NCBI GenBank assembly: GCA_004322005.1
Contig: SCRF01000038.1
Location: forward strand, 1 to 40,263
Direction: 5' to 3'
Origin: Rhodanobacter sp.
GTDB lineage: Bacteria > Pseudomonadota > Gammaproteobacteria > Xanthomonadales > Rhodanobacteraceae
Length of the DNA: 40,263 bases
Below the pieces are notes generated by a model that was not told the origin of the DNA, did not search any database, and saw only the letters and a list, made by a program, of their open reading frames with translations. This document shows positions 18,703 through 27,323 of the stretch, one piece after another. Made by a program: the position numbers and the translations under genes. Positions within the stretch are counted from its first letter, which is position 1. Every line of letters starts with the position of its first letter.

Positions 18703-19149
18703 ATGCGTAGACTCATTGCCCTTGTCGCCCTTGCGTTGCTGTCGACCCCGCTGTGGGCCGCCCAGTGCTCGACCACCATCGAAGGCAACGACGCGATGCG
18801 TTTCGACAAGTCGTCCATCGTGGTGCCGAAGGTCTGCAAGACGTTCTCGGTGACCCTGAAGAATACCGGCTCGATGCCGAGGGACGTGATGGGCCACAAC
18901 TGGGTACTCAGCGAGAGCGCCAACGAGAGCAGCATCATTTCCGACGGCATGACCGCCGGCCTGGCAAACAATTACGTGAAGCCGAATGACCCCCAGGTCA
19001 TCGCGAGCACCAAGCTGATCGGCGGCGGCGATTCGGACACGACCAAGTTCGACGTATCCAAACTCAAGAGTGGCGAGGTGTATGCGTTCTTCTGCACCTG
19101 CCCGGGCCACGCCACCCTGATGAAGGGCACGCTGACCGTCGGTTCCTGA
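18703..19149 (+). CDS. azu: Azurin, type 1 (blue) copper protein, with Cys at position 114
   Basis: Azurin is a periplasmic electron carrier linked to denitrification and the peroxide response. The 148-residue precursor has a 19-residue signal peptide (MRRLIALVALALLSTPLWA) and a 129-residue mature domain that aligns without gaps to P. aeruginosa azurin through the copper site. Visible by that numbering are the Cys3-Cys26 disulfide, the copper ligands His46 (MGHNWV), Cys112, His117 (PGH) and Met121 (LMKG), and Asn47. Two oddities are that residue 114, normally Phe, is Cys (FFCTCPGH; codon TGC), and that His35 is Asn. Phe114 is a second-sphere residue whose mutation shifts the redox potential. 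GGAGA lies before ATG 18703. A perfect FNR/ANR box lies upstream. Confidence 0.95.
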   Translation: MRRLIALVALALLSTPLWAAQCSTTIEGNDAMRFDKSSIVVPKVCKTFSVTLKNTGSMPRDVMGHNWVLSESANESSIISDGMTAGLANNYVKPNDPQVIASTKLIGGGDSDTTKFDVSKLKSGEVYAFFCTCPGHATLMKGTLTVGS

Positions 19150-19173
19150 GCACCTCGTCCCGGCATGTCCACC

Positions 19174-19203
19174 CTGCGCCCGGCCAGCAATGGCCGGGCG
19201 CAG
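19174..19203. terminator. 13-bp GCAA-loop hairpin between azurin and tpx
   Basis: CTGCGCCCGGCCA (19174-19186) pairs perfectly with TGGCCGGGCGCAG (19191-19203) around a GCAA tetraloop. It lies between two convergent genes and can fold from either strand. No T-run follows on the plus strand. Confidence 0.65.
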
Positions 19204-19274
19204 TCGTCACGACGACGCAAAAAGCGCCGGCATGCTGCCACCCTTGCAAGGATGTGCAGCACCCGTCCGCGGCG

Positions 19275-19775
19275 TCACTTCAGCACGGACAGCGCCTTGT
19301 CGTAATCCGGTTCATGGGTGATTTCACCGACCAGCTCGGCATGGATCACCTTGTCGCGCTCATCCAGCACCAGCACGGCGCGCGCCGCCACGCCAGCCAG
19401 CGGGCCGCTGGCCAGCGCCACGCCGTAATCGCCCAGAAACCGCTGGCCGCGCATGGTCGAGAGCGTCACCACGTGATCGAGCCCCTCGGCACCGCAGAAG
19501 CGTGCCTGCGCGAACGGCAGATCGGCCGAAATGCACAGCACCACGGTGTTGTCGAGCTGCCCGGCCAGCTCGTTGAAACGACGCACCGACGCGGCACACA
19601 CGCCGGTATCGATGCTGGGGAAGATATTGAGCACCTTGCGCTGGCCGGCGAAGCTCGCCAGCGAGACATCGGCCAGATCCTTGCCGACCAGCGTGAACGC
19701 CGGCGCGGACTCGCCGCTGGCGGGGAAACGACCATCGACATTGACCGGATGGCCCTTGAGGGTGACTTGGGACAT
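19275..19775 (-). CDS. tpx: Thiol peroxidase (Tpx, atypical 2-Cys peroxiredoxin)
   Basis: Tpx reduces organic hydroperoxides and H2O2 using thioredoxin. The 166-residue protein is full length. It has the start [29 protein letters not shown], the peroxidatic Cys in [17 protein letters not shown] near residue 60, the resolving Cys in [11 protein letters not shown] near 94, and the [22 protein letters not shown] tail. ATG 19775 has GAGGTG 6 nt upstream; 21 in-frame codons further 5' are not family-like. It is convergent with azurin and divergent from the PLP decarboxylase. Confidence 0.96.
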   Translation of the reverse strand: MSQVTLKGHPVNVDGRFPASGESAPAFTLVGKDLADVSLASFAGQRKVLNIFPSIDTGVCAASVRRFNELAGQLDNTVVLCISADLPFAQARFCGAEGLDHVVTLSTMRGQRFLGDYGVALASGPLAGVAARAVLVLDERDKVIHAELVGEITHEPDYDKALSVLK

Positions 19776-20134
19776 GGGAGCACCTCTGTTGAGTGGAGGG
19801 TGCAAGTAAAACATGACCTCCCCTAGCTGCGCACGCACGAAGCTTCAGCGCACCTGACCCCGGTCGCAGGCCGCCGATGGCAGCCAACGGCCAACGCATC
19901 GCAACCGTGTCCCACCGCTGCGGCGAACCGCCACCGCCCCGCCGCGCCTGATTGACCTGCATCAGGGCGGCCCGTGCGCGATCCGGCCAGCATAGCCACC
20001 AGCTTCAGGAGATACATCATGTTTGCCCGCCGAAAACCGTGGCCAGGACGGATCAGCCCGAACCAGGCGGCATTTGCCGTCGGGCCATCGCTTGCCCCGG
20101 TCCAGCCGTGGCGCTGCCCGCAAGGCCTGAGGGC
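19776..20134. other. Divergent intergenic region, tpx / PLP decarboxylase
   Basis: This 359-nt region separates divergent genes and should hold both promoters. TTGACCTGCATCAG at 19952-19965 fits TTGAT-N4-ATCAA with two mismatches and may be an FNR-like site for the decarboxylase. The decarboxylase frame is open through most of it, but those 61 codons (rich in Arg, Pro and Ala) do not resemble the family N-terminus, so I treat them as untranslated. Confidence 0.4.
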
Positions 20135-22102
20135 ATGAGCGCATTGCCGCTGCCGTCGCCGGAAATGCGCGATCACGCGCTGGATGCGTGCTTCCTGGGC
20201 CCGTACGGCGAAAACGACACGCTGCTGGAAAAGCTGATGGTCGAGTTCCTGCGCGACCACGTGTACTGGCGGCGCAACTTCCACCCGGAGGATCCGCCGG
20301 CGATCGCCACGGCCTGTGCGCAGCATCCCGATTACCTCGCGTTCGAGGCGCGCATGCGCCGCGAACTGCATCAGCTGTCCGCCGCACTGAAGAAGTCGGT
20401 GCCGTTCCACAGCCCGCGCTACATCGGCCACATGGCCTCCGACCTGCTGCTGCCGGGGCTGGCGGCGCAGATCCTGACCCTGCCCTACAACCCCAACAAC
20501 GTCAGCGAAGACGCCGCGCCGGTCACCGTGGACATGGAGGTGCAGGTGGGCCTGCAGCTGGCGCGCATGCTCGGTTACCCGCACGACCCGGCACAGCCGG
20601 CGTGCGCGTTCGGCCATCTCGCCTCCGGCGGTTCGCTGGCCAATTACCAGGCATTGCGGCTGGCACTGGCGCTGAAGGCGTTCCCGGTCGCGCTGCGCGC
20701 GGCGCAGGTACCGGACCTGGCGCTGCCGGCGGACGACTGGGACGCCTTCAACCTCGCCGCGGCCGACGTCATCGTGTTGCTGGAACGCTGGCAGTCCTGG
20801 CTGGCCGCGCAATCGCCCGAGCAGCGTGCGCACTGGCACGCACGGGTGGAGGCCGAACGCATCGAGCAGCGCGGACTGGCCGGTTTCTTCGCCGCGCATC
20901 CCACGCTGCGCGTGCCGCTGGTGCTGGCGCCGGTCACCGCGCACTACTCGTGGAGCAAGGGGCTGAAGCTGCTCGGCCTCGGTCGCGATCAACTGCATCT
21001 GCTGCCGACCCGCGGCATGCGGCTGGATCCGGCGGCACTGCGCGACACGCTGCAACGCTGCGTCCGCGAACGCCAGCCGGTGCTGATGTGCGTGGCGGTG
21101 CTGGGCAGTACCGAGTACGGCACGATCGATCCGATCGACGCGGTACTCGCCGCGCGCACGCAGGCCCGCGCGCAGGGGCTGGATTTTTCCGTGCACGTGG
21201 ATGCGGCGTGGGGCGGCTATCTGGCCACCCTGTTCCGCCACGAGGACGGCAGCCTGCGCACGCGTGAGGACGTGGCGGCCGAGTACGTGCGGTTCCCCAC
21301 CCCGGCGGTGCATGCGGCCTTTGCCGCGCTGGGCGATACCGATTCGGCCACGGTCGATCCGCACAAGCTCGGTTACCTGCCGTACGGCGCTGGCGCCTTC
21401 GTCTGCCGCGACCATCGCGCGATGACGCTGCTGGCCGAGCGTGCCGACTATGTCTTTCACGGCAACACCCCGCGCGACTACCTCGCGCGCTACCGCAGCC
21501 TGGGCCAGTTCGTGCCGGAGGGCTCCAAGTCCGGCGCGGCCGCCGCGGCGGTGTACGTGACGCACAAGGTGCTGCCGCTGGATCATCGCCACTTCGGCCG
21601 GCTGCCGCGCTCCACCGTGCGCGCCGCCGAAGCGTTCCATGCCTGCGCACAGCGGTTCGCGATCGGCATCGCCGACCTGCTGCATGTGCTGGTGCCGTTC
21701 GCGCCGGACAGCAACCTGGTCTGCCTCGCGCTCAACCCCTGCGGCAACACCCGCGTGGCCGGGGCCAATGCCTATGTGAGTGCGCTGCACGACACGCTGC
21801 GCATCGATCCCAGCCAGCCGCTGCAGCTGAAGGAGTTCTTCGGCTCGGTGACCAGCCTGCGGCCGGAGATGCTCGGCCCGGCCGACACCGCGCGCATCCT
21901 CAAGGCACTGGAGCTGGACCCGCGCAGCCTGGGCACCGATGACGACAACGACCGACTGGTGATCCTGCGCCATACCCTGATGAACCCCTACCTGATCGAT
22001 CACGAGAACGGCATCAGCTACATCGAACGCTATTTCGAGTTCCTGGCCCGCCGCGTGCGCGCGCAGGCCGCTGTGGCCGGCGCGGGCAACGGCTCGACAT
22101 GA
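20135..22102 (+). CDS. PLP-dependent decarboxylase, tyrosine-decarboxylase-like
   Basis: A 655-residue group II PLP decarboxylase. Segments I compared from memory with Enterococcus tyrosine decarboxylase line up in order: YIGHMASDLLLPGLAAQIL, the HYSWSKGLKLLGLGRDQL loop, VLGSTEYGTIDPIDAVLA, HVDAAWGGYLATLF, the PLP-Lys segment SATVDPHKLGYLPYGAGAFV, and EGSKSGAAAAAVYVTHKVLPL. It would convert an aromatic amino acid, probably tyrosine, to the amine and CO2; the substrate is inference. ATG 20135 is the first family-like start; 20168 is an alternative. It lies 113 nt before the prephenate dehydrogenase gene on the same strand, so it may act on the product of that pathway. Confidence 0.85.
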   Translation: MSALPLPSPEMRDHALDACFLGPYGENDTLLEKLMVEFLRDHVYWRRNFHPEDPPAIATACAQHPDYLAFEARMRRELHQLSAALKKSVPFHSPRYIGHMASDLLLPGLAAQILTLPYNPNNVSEDAAPVTVDMEVQVGLQLARMLGYPHDPAQPACAFGHLASGGSLANYQALRLALALKAFPVALRAAQVPDLALPADDWDAFNLAAADVIVLLERWQSWLAAQSPEQRAHWHARVEAERIEQRGLAGFFAAHPTLRVPLVLAPVTAHYSWSKGLKLLGLGRDQLHLLPTRGMRLDPAALRDTLQRCVRERQPVLMCVAVLGSTEYGTIDPIDAVLAARTQARAQGLDFSVHVDAAWGGYLATLFRHEDGSLRTREDVAAEYVRFPTPAVHAAFAALGDTDSATVDPHKLGYLPYGAGAFVCRDHRAMTLLAERADYVFHGNTPRDYLARYRSLGQFVPEGSKSGAAAAAVYVTHKVLPLDHRHFGRLPRSTVRAAEAFHACAQRFAIGIADLLHVLVPFAPDSNLVCLALNPCGNTRVAGANAYVSALHDTLRIDPSQPLQLKEFFGSVTSLRPEMLGPADTARILKALELDPRSLGTDDDNDRLVILRHTLMNPYLIDHENGISYIERYFEFLARRVRAQAAVAGAGNGST

Positions 22103-22215
22103 GGCATCATCGGTGCTGCCGGAACACCGCCGCGCCACCGGACTGATCGAGCCTGTTCGGCGCGCGGCGACACGAGCCCCGGCACCACCCGACACCCCGA
22201 CCAGGAAAACCGTCC

Positions 22216-22995
22216 ATGTCATTCGCGATCCTCGGTTTTGGCCGCTTCGGCCGCGCCTTCAGCGAACTGCTGCTGCATGCCGGCGAGGACGTGCGCGCCC
22301 ACGACCCGCATGTCGCCGTGCCGACCGGGCTTGCCGCCGCCTCGGCGGTTGCCGCGGTGGATGGCGCGCAATGGATCGTGCTGGCGATGCCGGTACCGCA
22401 CATGCGCGCTGCGCTGGAGGCGATCCGCCCGCACCTGCACGCCGGGCAGACCGTGATCGACGTGGGCAGCGTGAAGCTGCATCCCTGCGCGCTGATGGAT
22501 GAGCTGCTCGGCGCGGACATTCCGCATGCCGGCACGCATCCGCTGTTCGGCCCGCTCAGCCTGGCCCGCGGCGAGCGCCCGCTGCGCGCGGTGGTGTGCG
22601 CCAGCGCGCGGCATCCCGATGCCGCCGCACGCGCACGCCGGCTGTTCGCCGAGCTCGGCTGCGAGGTGATCGAACAGGAGCCGGCCGCGCACGACCGTGC
22701 GATGGCCAGCACCCACGCACTGGCGTTTTTTATCGCCAAGGGGCTGATCGACATCGGCGTGGACGACGACCTGACGCTGGCGCCGCCATCGTTCCAGGGC
22801 CTGAAGAACATGCTGGCTGCGGTGCGCGGCGATGCCGGGCACCTGTTCGCGGCGATCCAGCAGGAAAACCCGTTCGCCGCCGAGGCGCGTACGCGGCTGA
22901 TGCAGTCGCTGGAGCTGATCCACCGCAAACTCCTCACCGAAACCGACGCCGACGGCCACCTGGCCATTCCCAACCTGCCCGAGGATGCACCTTGA
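22216..22995 (+). CDS. tyrA: Prephenate dehydrogenase (TyrA family, no mutase domain)
   Basis: This oxidises prephenate (or arogenate) toward tyrosine with NAD(P)+. The 259-residue protein has the Rossmann start [45 protein letters not shown] and the active-site segment [10 protein letters not shown], then [19 protein letters not shown] in the helical dimer domain. It is short and lacks an AroQ domain and an ACT domain, so chorismate mutase activity must come from elsewhere. AGGAAAA precedes ATG 22216. Its TGA overlaps the TTG start of ubiD (TTGA), so the two genes are translationally coupled. Substrate preference is not readable. Confidence 0.86.
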   Translation: MSFAILGFGRFGRAFSELLLHAGEDVRAHDPHVAVPTGLAAASAVAAVDGAQWIVLAMPVPHMRAALEAIRPHLHAGQTVIDVGSVKLHPCALMDELLGADIPHAGTHPLFGPLSLARGERPLRAVVCASARHPDAAARARRLFAELGCEVIEQEPAAHDRAMASTHALAFFIAKGLIDIGVDDDLTLAPPSFQGLKNMLAAVRGDAGHLFAAIQQENPFAAEARTRLMQSLELIHRKLLTETDADGHLAIPNLPEDAP

Positions 22996-24476
22996 GCTTT
23001 CACGACCTTCGCGGTTTTCTCGCGTATCTGGAACGCGATCGGCAACTGCTGCGCGTGCGCGCACCGGTGGACCCGCACCTGGAATCCACCGCGCTCTGCC
23101 TGCGCGCGCTGCGCGAGGACGGCCCGGCGCTGCTGATGGAACACCCCGGCGACGCGGCGCACGCGCTGCTGGGCAACCTGTTCGGCCAGCGCCGGCGCAT
23201 CGAGGCGGCGCTGGCCGGACGGCCGCTGGCTTCCCTGCGCGAACTGGGCCGGCTGCTCGCCGCGATCAAGGAGCCGCGCTGGCCGTCCAGCCTGCGCGAT
23301 GCGCTGGCCACCTGGCCGGAACTGGCGCAGCTGGCGCATGTGGCGCCGCAGCGCGTGCGCGAGGCGGCGTTCGAACACGAAACCCTGCACGGCAGCGAGA
23401 TCGACCTGGCGCGCCTGCCGATCCAGCACTGCTGGCCCGGGGATGCCGGCAAGCTGATCACCTTCGGCCTGGTGGTCACCCGCGGCACGCAGAAGCCGCG
23501 GCAGAACGTGGCGATCTACCGCCAGCAGGTGATCGGCCCGAACCGGGTGATCATGCGCTGGCTGCCGCATCGCGGCGGTGCGCTGGACTACGCCGACTGG
23601 CAAGCCGCGCATCCGGACCAACCCTTCCCCGTGCTGGTCGCGATCGGCGCCGATCCGGCCACCATGCTGGCCGCCGTGGCGCCGGTGCCGGACACATTGT
23701 CCGAATACGAATTCGCCGGCCTGCTGCGCGGCCAGCGCACGCGCGTGTGGCCCAGCGAGCTGACCGGGCTGGACGCGCCGGCCGGCGCGGAGATCCTGCT
23801 GGAAGGTTTCATCCATCCCGGCGACACCGCGCTGGAAGGCCCGTTCGGCGACCACACCGGCTACTACAACGCGCAGGACCATTTCCCGGTGTTCACCATC
23901 GAGCGGATGCGCCTGCGCCGGGACGCGATCTACCACGGCAGCTACATGGGCCGCGCGCCGCACGACGAACCGTCGGTGCTGGCGATGGCGCTGAACGAGG
24001 TGTTCGTGCCGATCCTGCAGAAGGTGTTCCCGGAAATCGTGGACTTCTACCTGCCGCCGGAGGCGTGTTCGTACCGCATCGCGGTCGTCAGCATCCGCAA
24101 GCAGTACGCCGGCCACGCGCGGCGCGTGATGATGGGCGTGTGGTCGTACCTGCGCCAGTTCACCTACACCAAGTTCGTGATTGTCACCGACGACGACATC
24201 GACGTGCGCGACTGGTCGCAGGTGATCTGGGCCGTATCGACCCGGGTCGATCCGGCCCGCGACACCCTGCTGGTGGAAAACACCCCGATCGACTACCTCG
24301 ACTTCTCCAGCCCGGTGCCGAACCTCGGTTCCAAACTGGGCATCGACGCCACCAACAAATGGCCGTCCGAAACCACCCGCACCTGGAGCAAGCCGATCGT
24401 GCCCGATGCCGTGGTGGAGCGGCGCGTCGATGCGTTGTGGGCGATGCTGACCGCTGCAGCGACGGGGGAGCGATGA
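22992..24476 (+). CDS. ubiD: 4-hydroxy-3-polyprenylbenzoate decarboxylase UbiD (TTG start)
   Basis: UbiD removes the carboxyl group of 4-hydroxy-3-octaprenylbenzoate in ubiquinone synthesis with the prenylated FMN made by UbiX. The 494-residue length matches E. coli UbiD (497). It has the start [44 protein letters not shown] near residue 135, the prFMN region [45 protein letters not shown] and [16 protein letters not shown]. The start is TTG 22992, with GAGGA 6 nt upstream and a 4-nt overlap with the tyrA stop; no family-like ATG exists. It forms a chorismate-derived pathway pair with tyrA. ubiX is not in the window. Confidence 0.94.
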   Translation: MSFHDLRGFLAYLERDRQLLRVRAPVDPHLESTALCLRALREDGPALLMEHPGDAAHALLGNLFGQRRRIEAALAGRPLASLRELGRLLAAIKEPRWPSSLRDALATWPELAQLAHVAPQRVREAAFEHETLHGSEIDLARLPIQHCWPGDAGKLITFGLVVTRGTQKPRQNVAIYRQQVIGPNRVIMRWLPHRGGALDYADWQAAHPDQPFPVLVAIGADPATMLAAVAPVPDTLSEYEFAGLLRGQRTRVWPSELTGLDAPAGAEILLEGFIHPGDTALEGPFGDHTGYYNAQDHFPVFTIERMRLRRDAIYHGSYMGRAPHDEPSVLAMALNEVFVPILQKVFPEIVDFYLPPEACSYRIAVVSIRKQYAGHARRVMMGVWSYLRQFTYTKFVIVTDDDIDVRDWSQVIWAVSTRVDPARDTLLVENTPIDYLDFSSPVPNLGSKLGIDATNKWPSETTRTWSKPIVPDAVVERRVDALWAMLTAAATGER

Positions 24477-24556
24477 CTTGGGTGGCGAAATGGTGACCCT
24501 TACTTAAAGCACCGCATTGGCGGCATTCCTCAGGGCACCTCGGATACCCCCGATTT

Positions 24557-24636
24557 GTGTAGGAGCGCACCCTGTGCGCGAATGCTCTTCTTCACGTGCG
24601 GCAAAGAGCATTCGCGCACAGGGTGCGCTCCTACAC
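24557..24636. repeat. Perfect 33-bp REP inverted pair after ubiD
   Basis: The arm GTGTAGGAGCGCACCCTGTG... at 24557-24589 has an exact 33-nt inverted copy at 24604-24636, separated by 14 nt. The arms contain the GTAG-type REP unit. The lack of any mismatch suggests recent insertion or gene conversion. It could end transcription of ubiD and of the convergent small gene. Confidence 0.88.
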
Positions 24637-24659
24637 AGGTGCCGGGGAACGGGATTCCC

Positions 24660-24965
24660 TTAGTCGCCAGCCGGCTCGATATCGATCGGCGCCAGCGTGG
24701 CCAGCAGTTCGCGGGCGCGAGCCTGCAACGCGCGGTAGGAAGGTTCCCACTGGCCCTCGCGCGGCACCGACCATGCCAGCTGCGACAGCAGCGCATGGGC
24801 GCCGTGCAACTGACGCTGCAGGTCGCGCGCGGCGGCGAGCGCACGCTCGTAGTCGTCCTTGCCGACCATCAGGATCTTGCGATCCTGGCATACCCCGATA
24901 CACGTCTGCGGCGCCTCGATCTTGCCGCAGCCGATGCATTGCCAGGCCTGGATGTAATCGGTCAT
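24660..24965 (-). CDS. Small Cys-rich conserved-looking protein (C-x2-C / C-x3-C), unknown function
   Basis: A 101-residue protein starting MTDYIQAWQCIGCGKIEAPQTCIGVCQDRK. Four cysteines arranged C-x2-C-x8-C-x3-C within residues 10-26 suggest a zinc ribbon or other metal site. The rest is a helical segment (DDYERALAAARDLQRQLHGAHALL) with no recognised motif. The start at 24965 is chosen over 25013 because the upstream 16 codons are Arg-rich and unlike a protein N-terminus. It diverges from ubiU across a 224-nt region that contains an FNR-like half-conserved site. The frame looks coding, but I do not recognise the family. Confidence 0.7.
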   Translation of the reverse strand: MTDYIQAWQCIGCGKIEAPQTCIGVCQDRKILMVGKDDYERALAAARDLQRQLHGAHALLSQLAWSVPREGQWEPSYRALQARARELLATLAPIDIEPAGD

Positions 24966-25117
24966 GCGCCGGCTTCCGCCGACGCGCCGGCGAAGGCCGC
25001 AGCGGAACCGCATGCCGGTGCAGCGCAGTGTTTCACGGGTCTCATGCAGATGCCTCCAAGGGGTCCGCGCATACGGTGCGGATGCGCCGATTCTATGGGG
25101 CGCGGCGCCGGCCGCGT

Positions 25118-25131
25118 CTGACCCAGATCAA
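25118..25131 (+). promoter_or_regulatory. Degenerate FNR-like site upstream of ubiU
   Basis: CTGACCCAGATCAA matches TTGAT-N4-ATCAA at eight of ten positions, with the right half perfect. It ends 58 nt before the ubiU start. In E. coli ubiUV is FNR-activated, which supports but does not prove a role here. Confidence 0.4.
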
Positions 25132-25189
25132 CGACGCGGCGATTCGGGCATGCCACGATGCGCGCTGGTTTTCCTGTGCGGAGGTGCGC

Positions 25190-26188
25190 ATGCAACTGGT
25201 CTGTCCCGCCGGCAACCTGCCGGCATTGCAGGCGGCGATCGACGCCGGCGCCGATTCGGTCTACACGGGCTTGCGCGACCAGACCAACGCACGCGCCTTT
25301 CCCGGCCTCAACTTCAGCGACGACGAGCTGCGCGCCGGCATTGCGTACGCGCATGCACGCGGCCGCAAGGTCTACCTCGCGCTCAACACCTATCCGGACA
25401 GCACGCGACTGGCGCAATGGTTCGCGGCGGTGGACAAGGCGGCCGAGTTCGGCTGCGACGCCATCATCGCCGCCGAAATGGCGGTGCTCGATTACGCCGT
25501 GCGCACCCATCCGGCACTGGCGCGGCATCTGTCGGTGCAGAGTTCGGCGACCACCGCCGCGGCGCTGCGCTACATGCACGAGCGCTTCGGCATCAGCCGC
25601 GCGGTGTTGCCGCGGGTGCTGTCGATCCAGCAGGTGGAGCGATTGTGCGAGAACTCGCCGGTGCCGCTGGAAGTATTCGCGTTCGGCAGCCTGTGCATCA
25701 TGGTCGAGGGGCGCTGCCAGCTGTCCAGCTATGTCACCGGCGCCTCGCCGAACCGTCACGGCGTGTGCTCGCCGGCCAAGTTCGTGCGCTGGGAGGAACA
25801 CGACGACGGCGGCCGCAGCGTGCGCCTGAACCAGGTATTGATCGACCGCTTCGAACCGCAGGAACCGGCCGGCTACCCGACCGTGTGCAAGGGCCGCTTC
25901 GAGGTGGGTGGCGAGACCTTCCACGCACTGGAGGAGCCGACCAGCCTCAACACGCTGGAGTTGCTGCCGCGGCTGGCCCAGGCCGGCGTGGCGGCGCTGA
26001 AGATCGAAGGCCGCCAGCGCGGCGTGGCCTATGTCAGTTCGGTCACCCGCACCTGGCGCGACGCGCTGGATCGCTACCAGGCCGCACCGCAGGACTGGCA
26101 GCTGCAGCCGGGCTGGCAGCGCTCGCTGTCGGCCCATGCCGAGGGTCACCAGACCACGCTCGGCCCCTATCACCGTCGCTGGCACTGA
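25190..26188 (+). CDS. ubiU: UbiU, O2-independent ubiquinone hydroxylation protein (U32 peptidase family)
   Basis: UbiU works with UbiV to hydroxylate ubiquinone precursors without oxygen; despite the U32 peptidase name, no proteolysis is implied. The 332-residue protein starts [35 protein letters not shown]. It has [15 protein letters not shown] and the four cysteines expected to hold a [4Fe-4S] cluster: [25 protein letters not shown] and [24 protein letters not shown] is near the end. ATG 25190 has GGAGG 6 nt upstream. ubiV follows after 4 nt. UbiT is encoded about 6.4 kb away as part of a fusion. Confidence 0.94.
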   Translation: MQLVCPAGNLPALQAAIDAGADSVYTGLRDQTNARAFPGLNFSDDELRAGIAYAHARGRKVYLALNTYPDSTRLAQWFAAVDKAAEFGCDAIIAAEMAVLDYAVRTHPALARHLSVQSSATTAAALRYMHERFGISRAVLPRVLSIQQVERLCENSPVPLEVFAFGSLCIMVEGRCQLSSYVTGASPNRHGVCSPAKFVRWEEHDDGGRSVRLNQVLIDRFEPQEPAGYPTVCKGRFEVGGETFHALEEPTSLNTLELLPRLAQAGVAALKIEGRQRGVAYVSSVTRTWRDALDRYQAAPQDWQLQPGWQRSLSAHAEGHQTTLGPYHRRWH

Positions 26189-26192
26189 ACCG

Positions 26193-27080
26193 ATGGACAC
26201 GATGAAGCTGAGCCTGGGACCACTGCAGTACTTCTGGCCGCGCGAACGCACGCTGGCGTTCTACCGCGAGGCGGCGCAATGGCCCGTCGACATCATCTAC
26301 CTGGGCGAGACGGTGTGCAGCAAGCGCCGCGAACTGGGCTCGCGCGACTGGATCGCGCTGGCCCGGGAAGTGGCCGCCAGCGGCAAGCAGGTGGTGCTGT
26401 CGTCGCTGGCGCTGATCGAGGCCGAATCCGAACTCGGCGCACTGCAACGCATGATCGACAACGGCGACTGCTGGATCGAGGCGAACGACCTGTCCGCGGT
26501 GCAGTTGTGCCGCGTTCGCGGGGTGCCCTTCGTGGCCGGCCCCACGCTCAACATCTACAACCAGCGCGCACTCGCGCTGCTGATCGAGGACGGCCTGCAT
26601 CGCTGGGTGCCCGGCGTGGAACAGGGCGAGACGCTGCTGCGCGAGCTGCGTGCGGCGATGCTCGCCGAAGGCCATGCGATGCCCGAGCTCGAGGTGATCG
26701 CGTTCGGCCGCCTGCCGCTGGCCTATTCGGCGCGCTGCTTCACCGCGCGCGCGCTGGACGTGGCGAAGGACGACTGCGGCTTCCGCTGCATCGAGTATCC
26801 CGACGGCCTGCCGCTGGCCACGCGCGAAGGCCGGCCGTTCCTGCGCATCAACGGCATCCAGGTGCAGGGCGAGGAGATCACCGACCTCGGCCCCGAACTG
26901 CCGACATTGCGCGAGCTGGGCGTCGACGTGCTGCGGCTGTATCCGCAGGCCGACGGCATGGCCGGCGTGGTGGCGCATTTCGACCTCGCCCGTCGCTCGC
27001 CGATCGCCCCCCCGCGCATCGGCGCACGCAACGGTTACTGGCATGGCGAACCGGGCATGCAGCCGAGCGGCACGCCCTGA
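26193..27080 (+). CDS. ubiV: UbiV, O2-independent ubiquinone hydroxylation protein (U32 peptidase family)
   Basis: UbiV is the partner of UbiU in anaerobic hydroxylation of the ubiquinone ring. The 295-residue protein aligns with E. coli UbiV through [68 protein letters not shown] and [20 protein letters not shown]. The four [4Fe-4S] cysteines are Cys in ETVCSKRR, in SARCFTAR, and the pair in [14 protein letters not shown] 26193 or ATG 26202 (MKLSLGP, the E. coli-like start) are both possible. It is 4 nt after ubiU, clearly one operon. Confidence 0.94.
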   Translation: MDTMKLSLGPLQYFWPRERTLAFYREAAQWPVDIIYLGETVCSKRRELGSRDWIALAREVAASGKQVVLSSLALIEAESELGALQRMIDNGDCWIEANDLSAVQLCRVRGVPFVAGPTLNIYNQRALALLIEDGLHRWVPGVEQGETLLRELRAAMLAEGHAMPELEVIAFGRLPLAYSARCFTARALDVAKDDCGFRCIEYPDGLPLATREGRPFLRINGIQVQGEEITDLGPELPTLRELGVDVLRLYPQADGMAGVVAHFDLARRSPIAPPRIGARNGYWHGEPGMQPSGTP

Positions 27081-27323
27081 TCGGCTTTATTTGACCGAGG
27101 TGTCCCGAGCGGACCGGCACGGCACGCGCGGACGCGCACAGCGTCTCGGTCTGCGCGGGCGTATCGCGCTCGCCATGGGTAGTCAGATCGAGCAGGGACA
27201 ACAGGCGTGCCGCAAGGGCGCGGGGGGGAACGGGCACCGGCGGACACAAGCCAACCCACAAGTCACCTGCCAGCCAGCCTAAAGCGTCTGGACGACAGAC
27301 TCCTTGGATCTGCAGCAAACCGT

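Noticed and set aside
19952-20134. N-terminal extension of the PLP decarboxylase by 61 codons
   Set aside because: The extra residues do not resemble the family, and they would span the probable promoter; ATG 20135 fits the family better.
19823-24116. Very long open frames on the minus strand (799 and 669 codons) opposite the decarboxylase, tyrA and ubiD
   Set aside because: They are antisense to intact genes with clear motifs, and their translations are rich in Arg, Gln and His with no family signature. They are GC-rich codon-pattern shadows.
27081-27323. Possible gene remnant between ubiV and the hemolysin III gene
   Set aside because: Short frames on both strands give low-complexity products with no resemblance to neighbours or known families.
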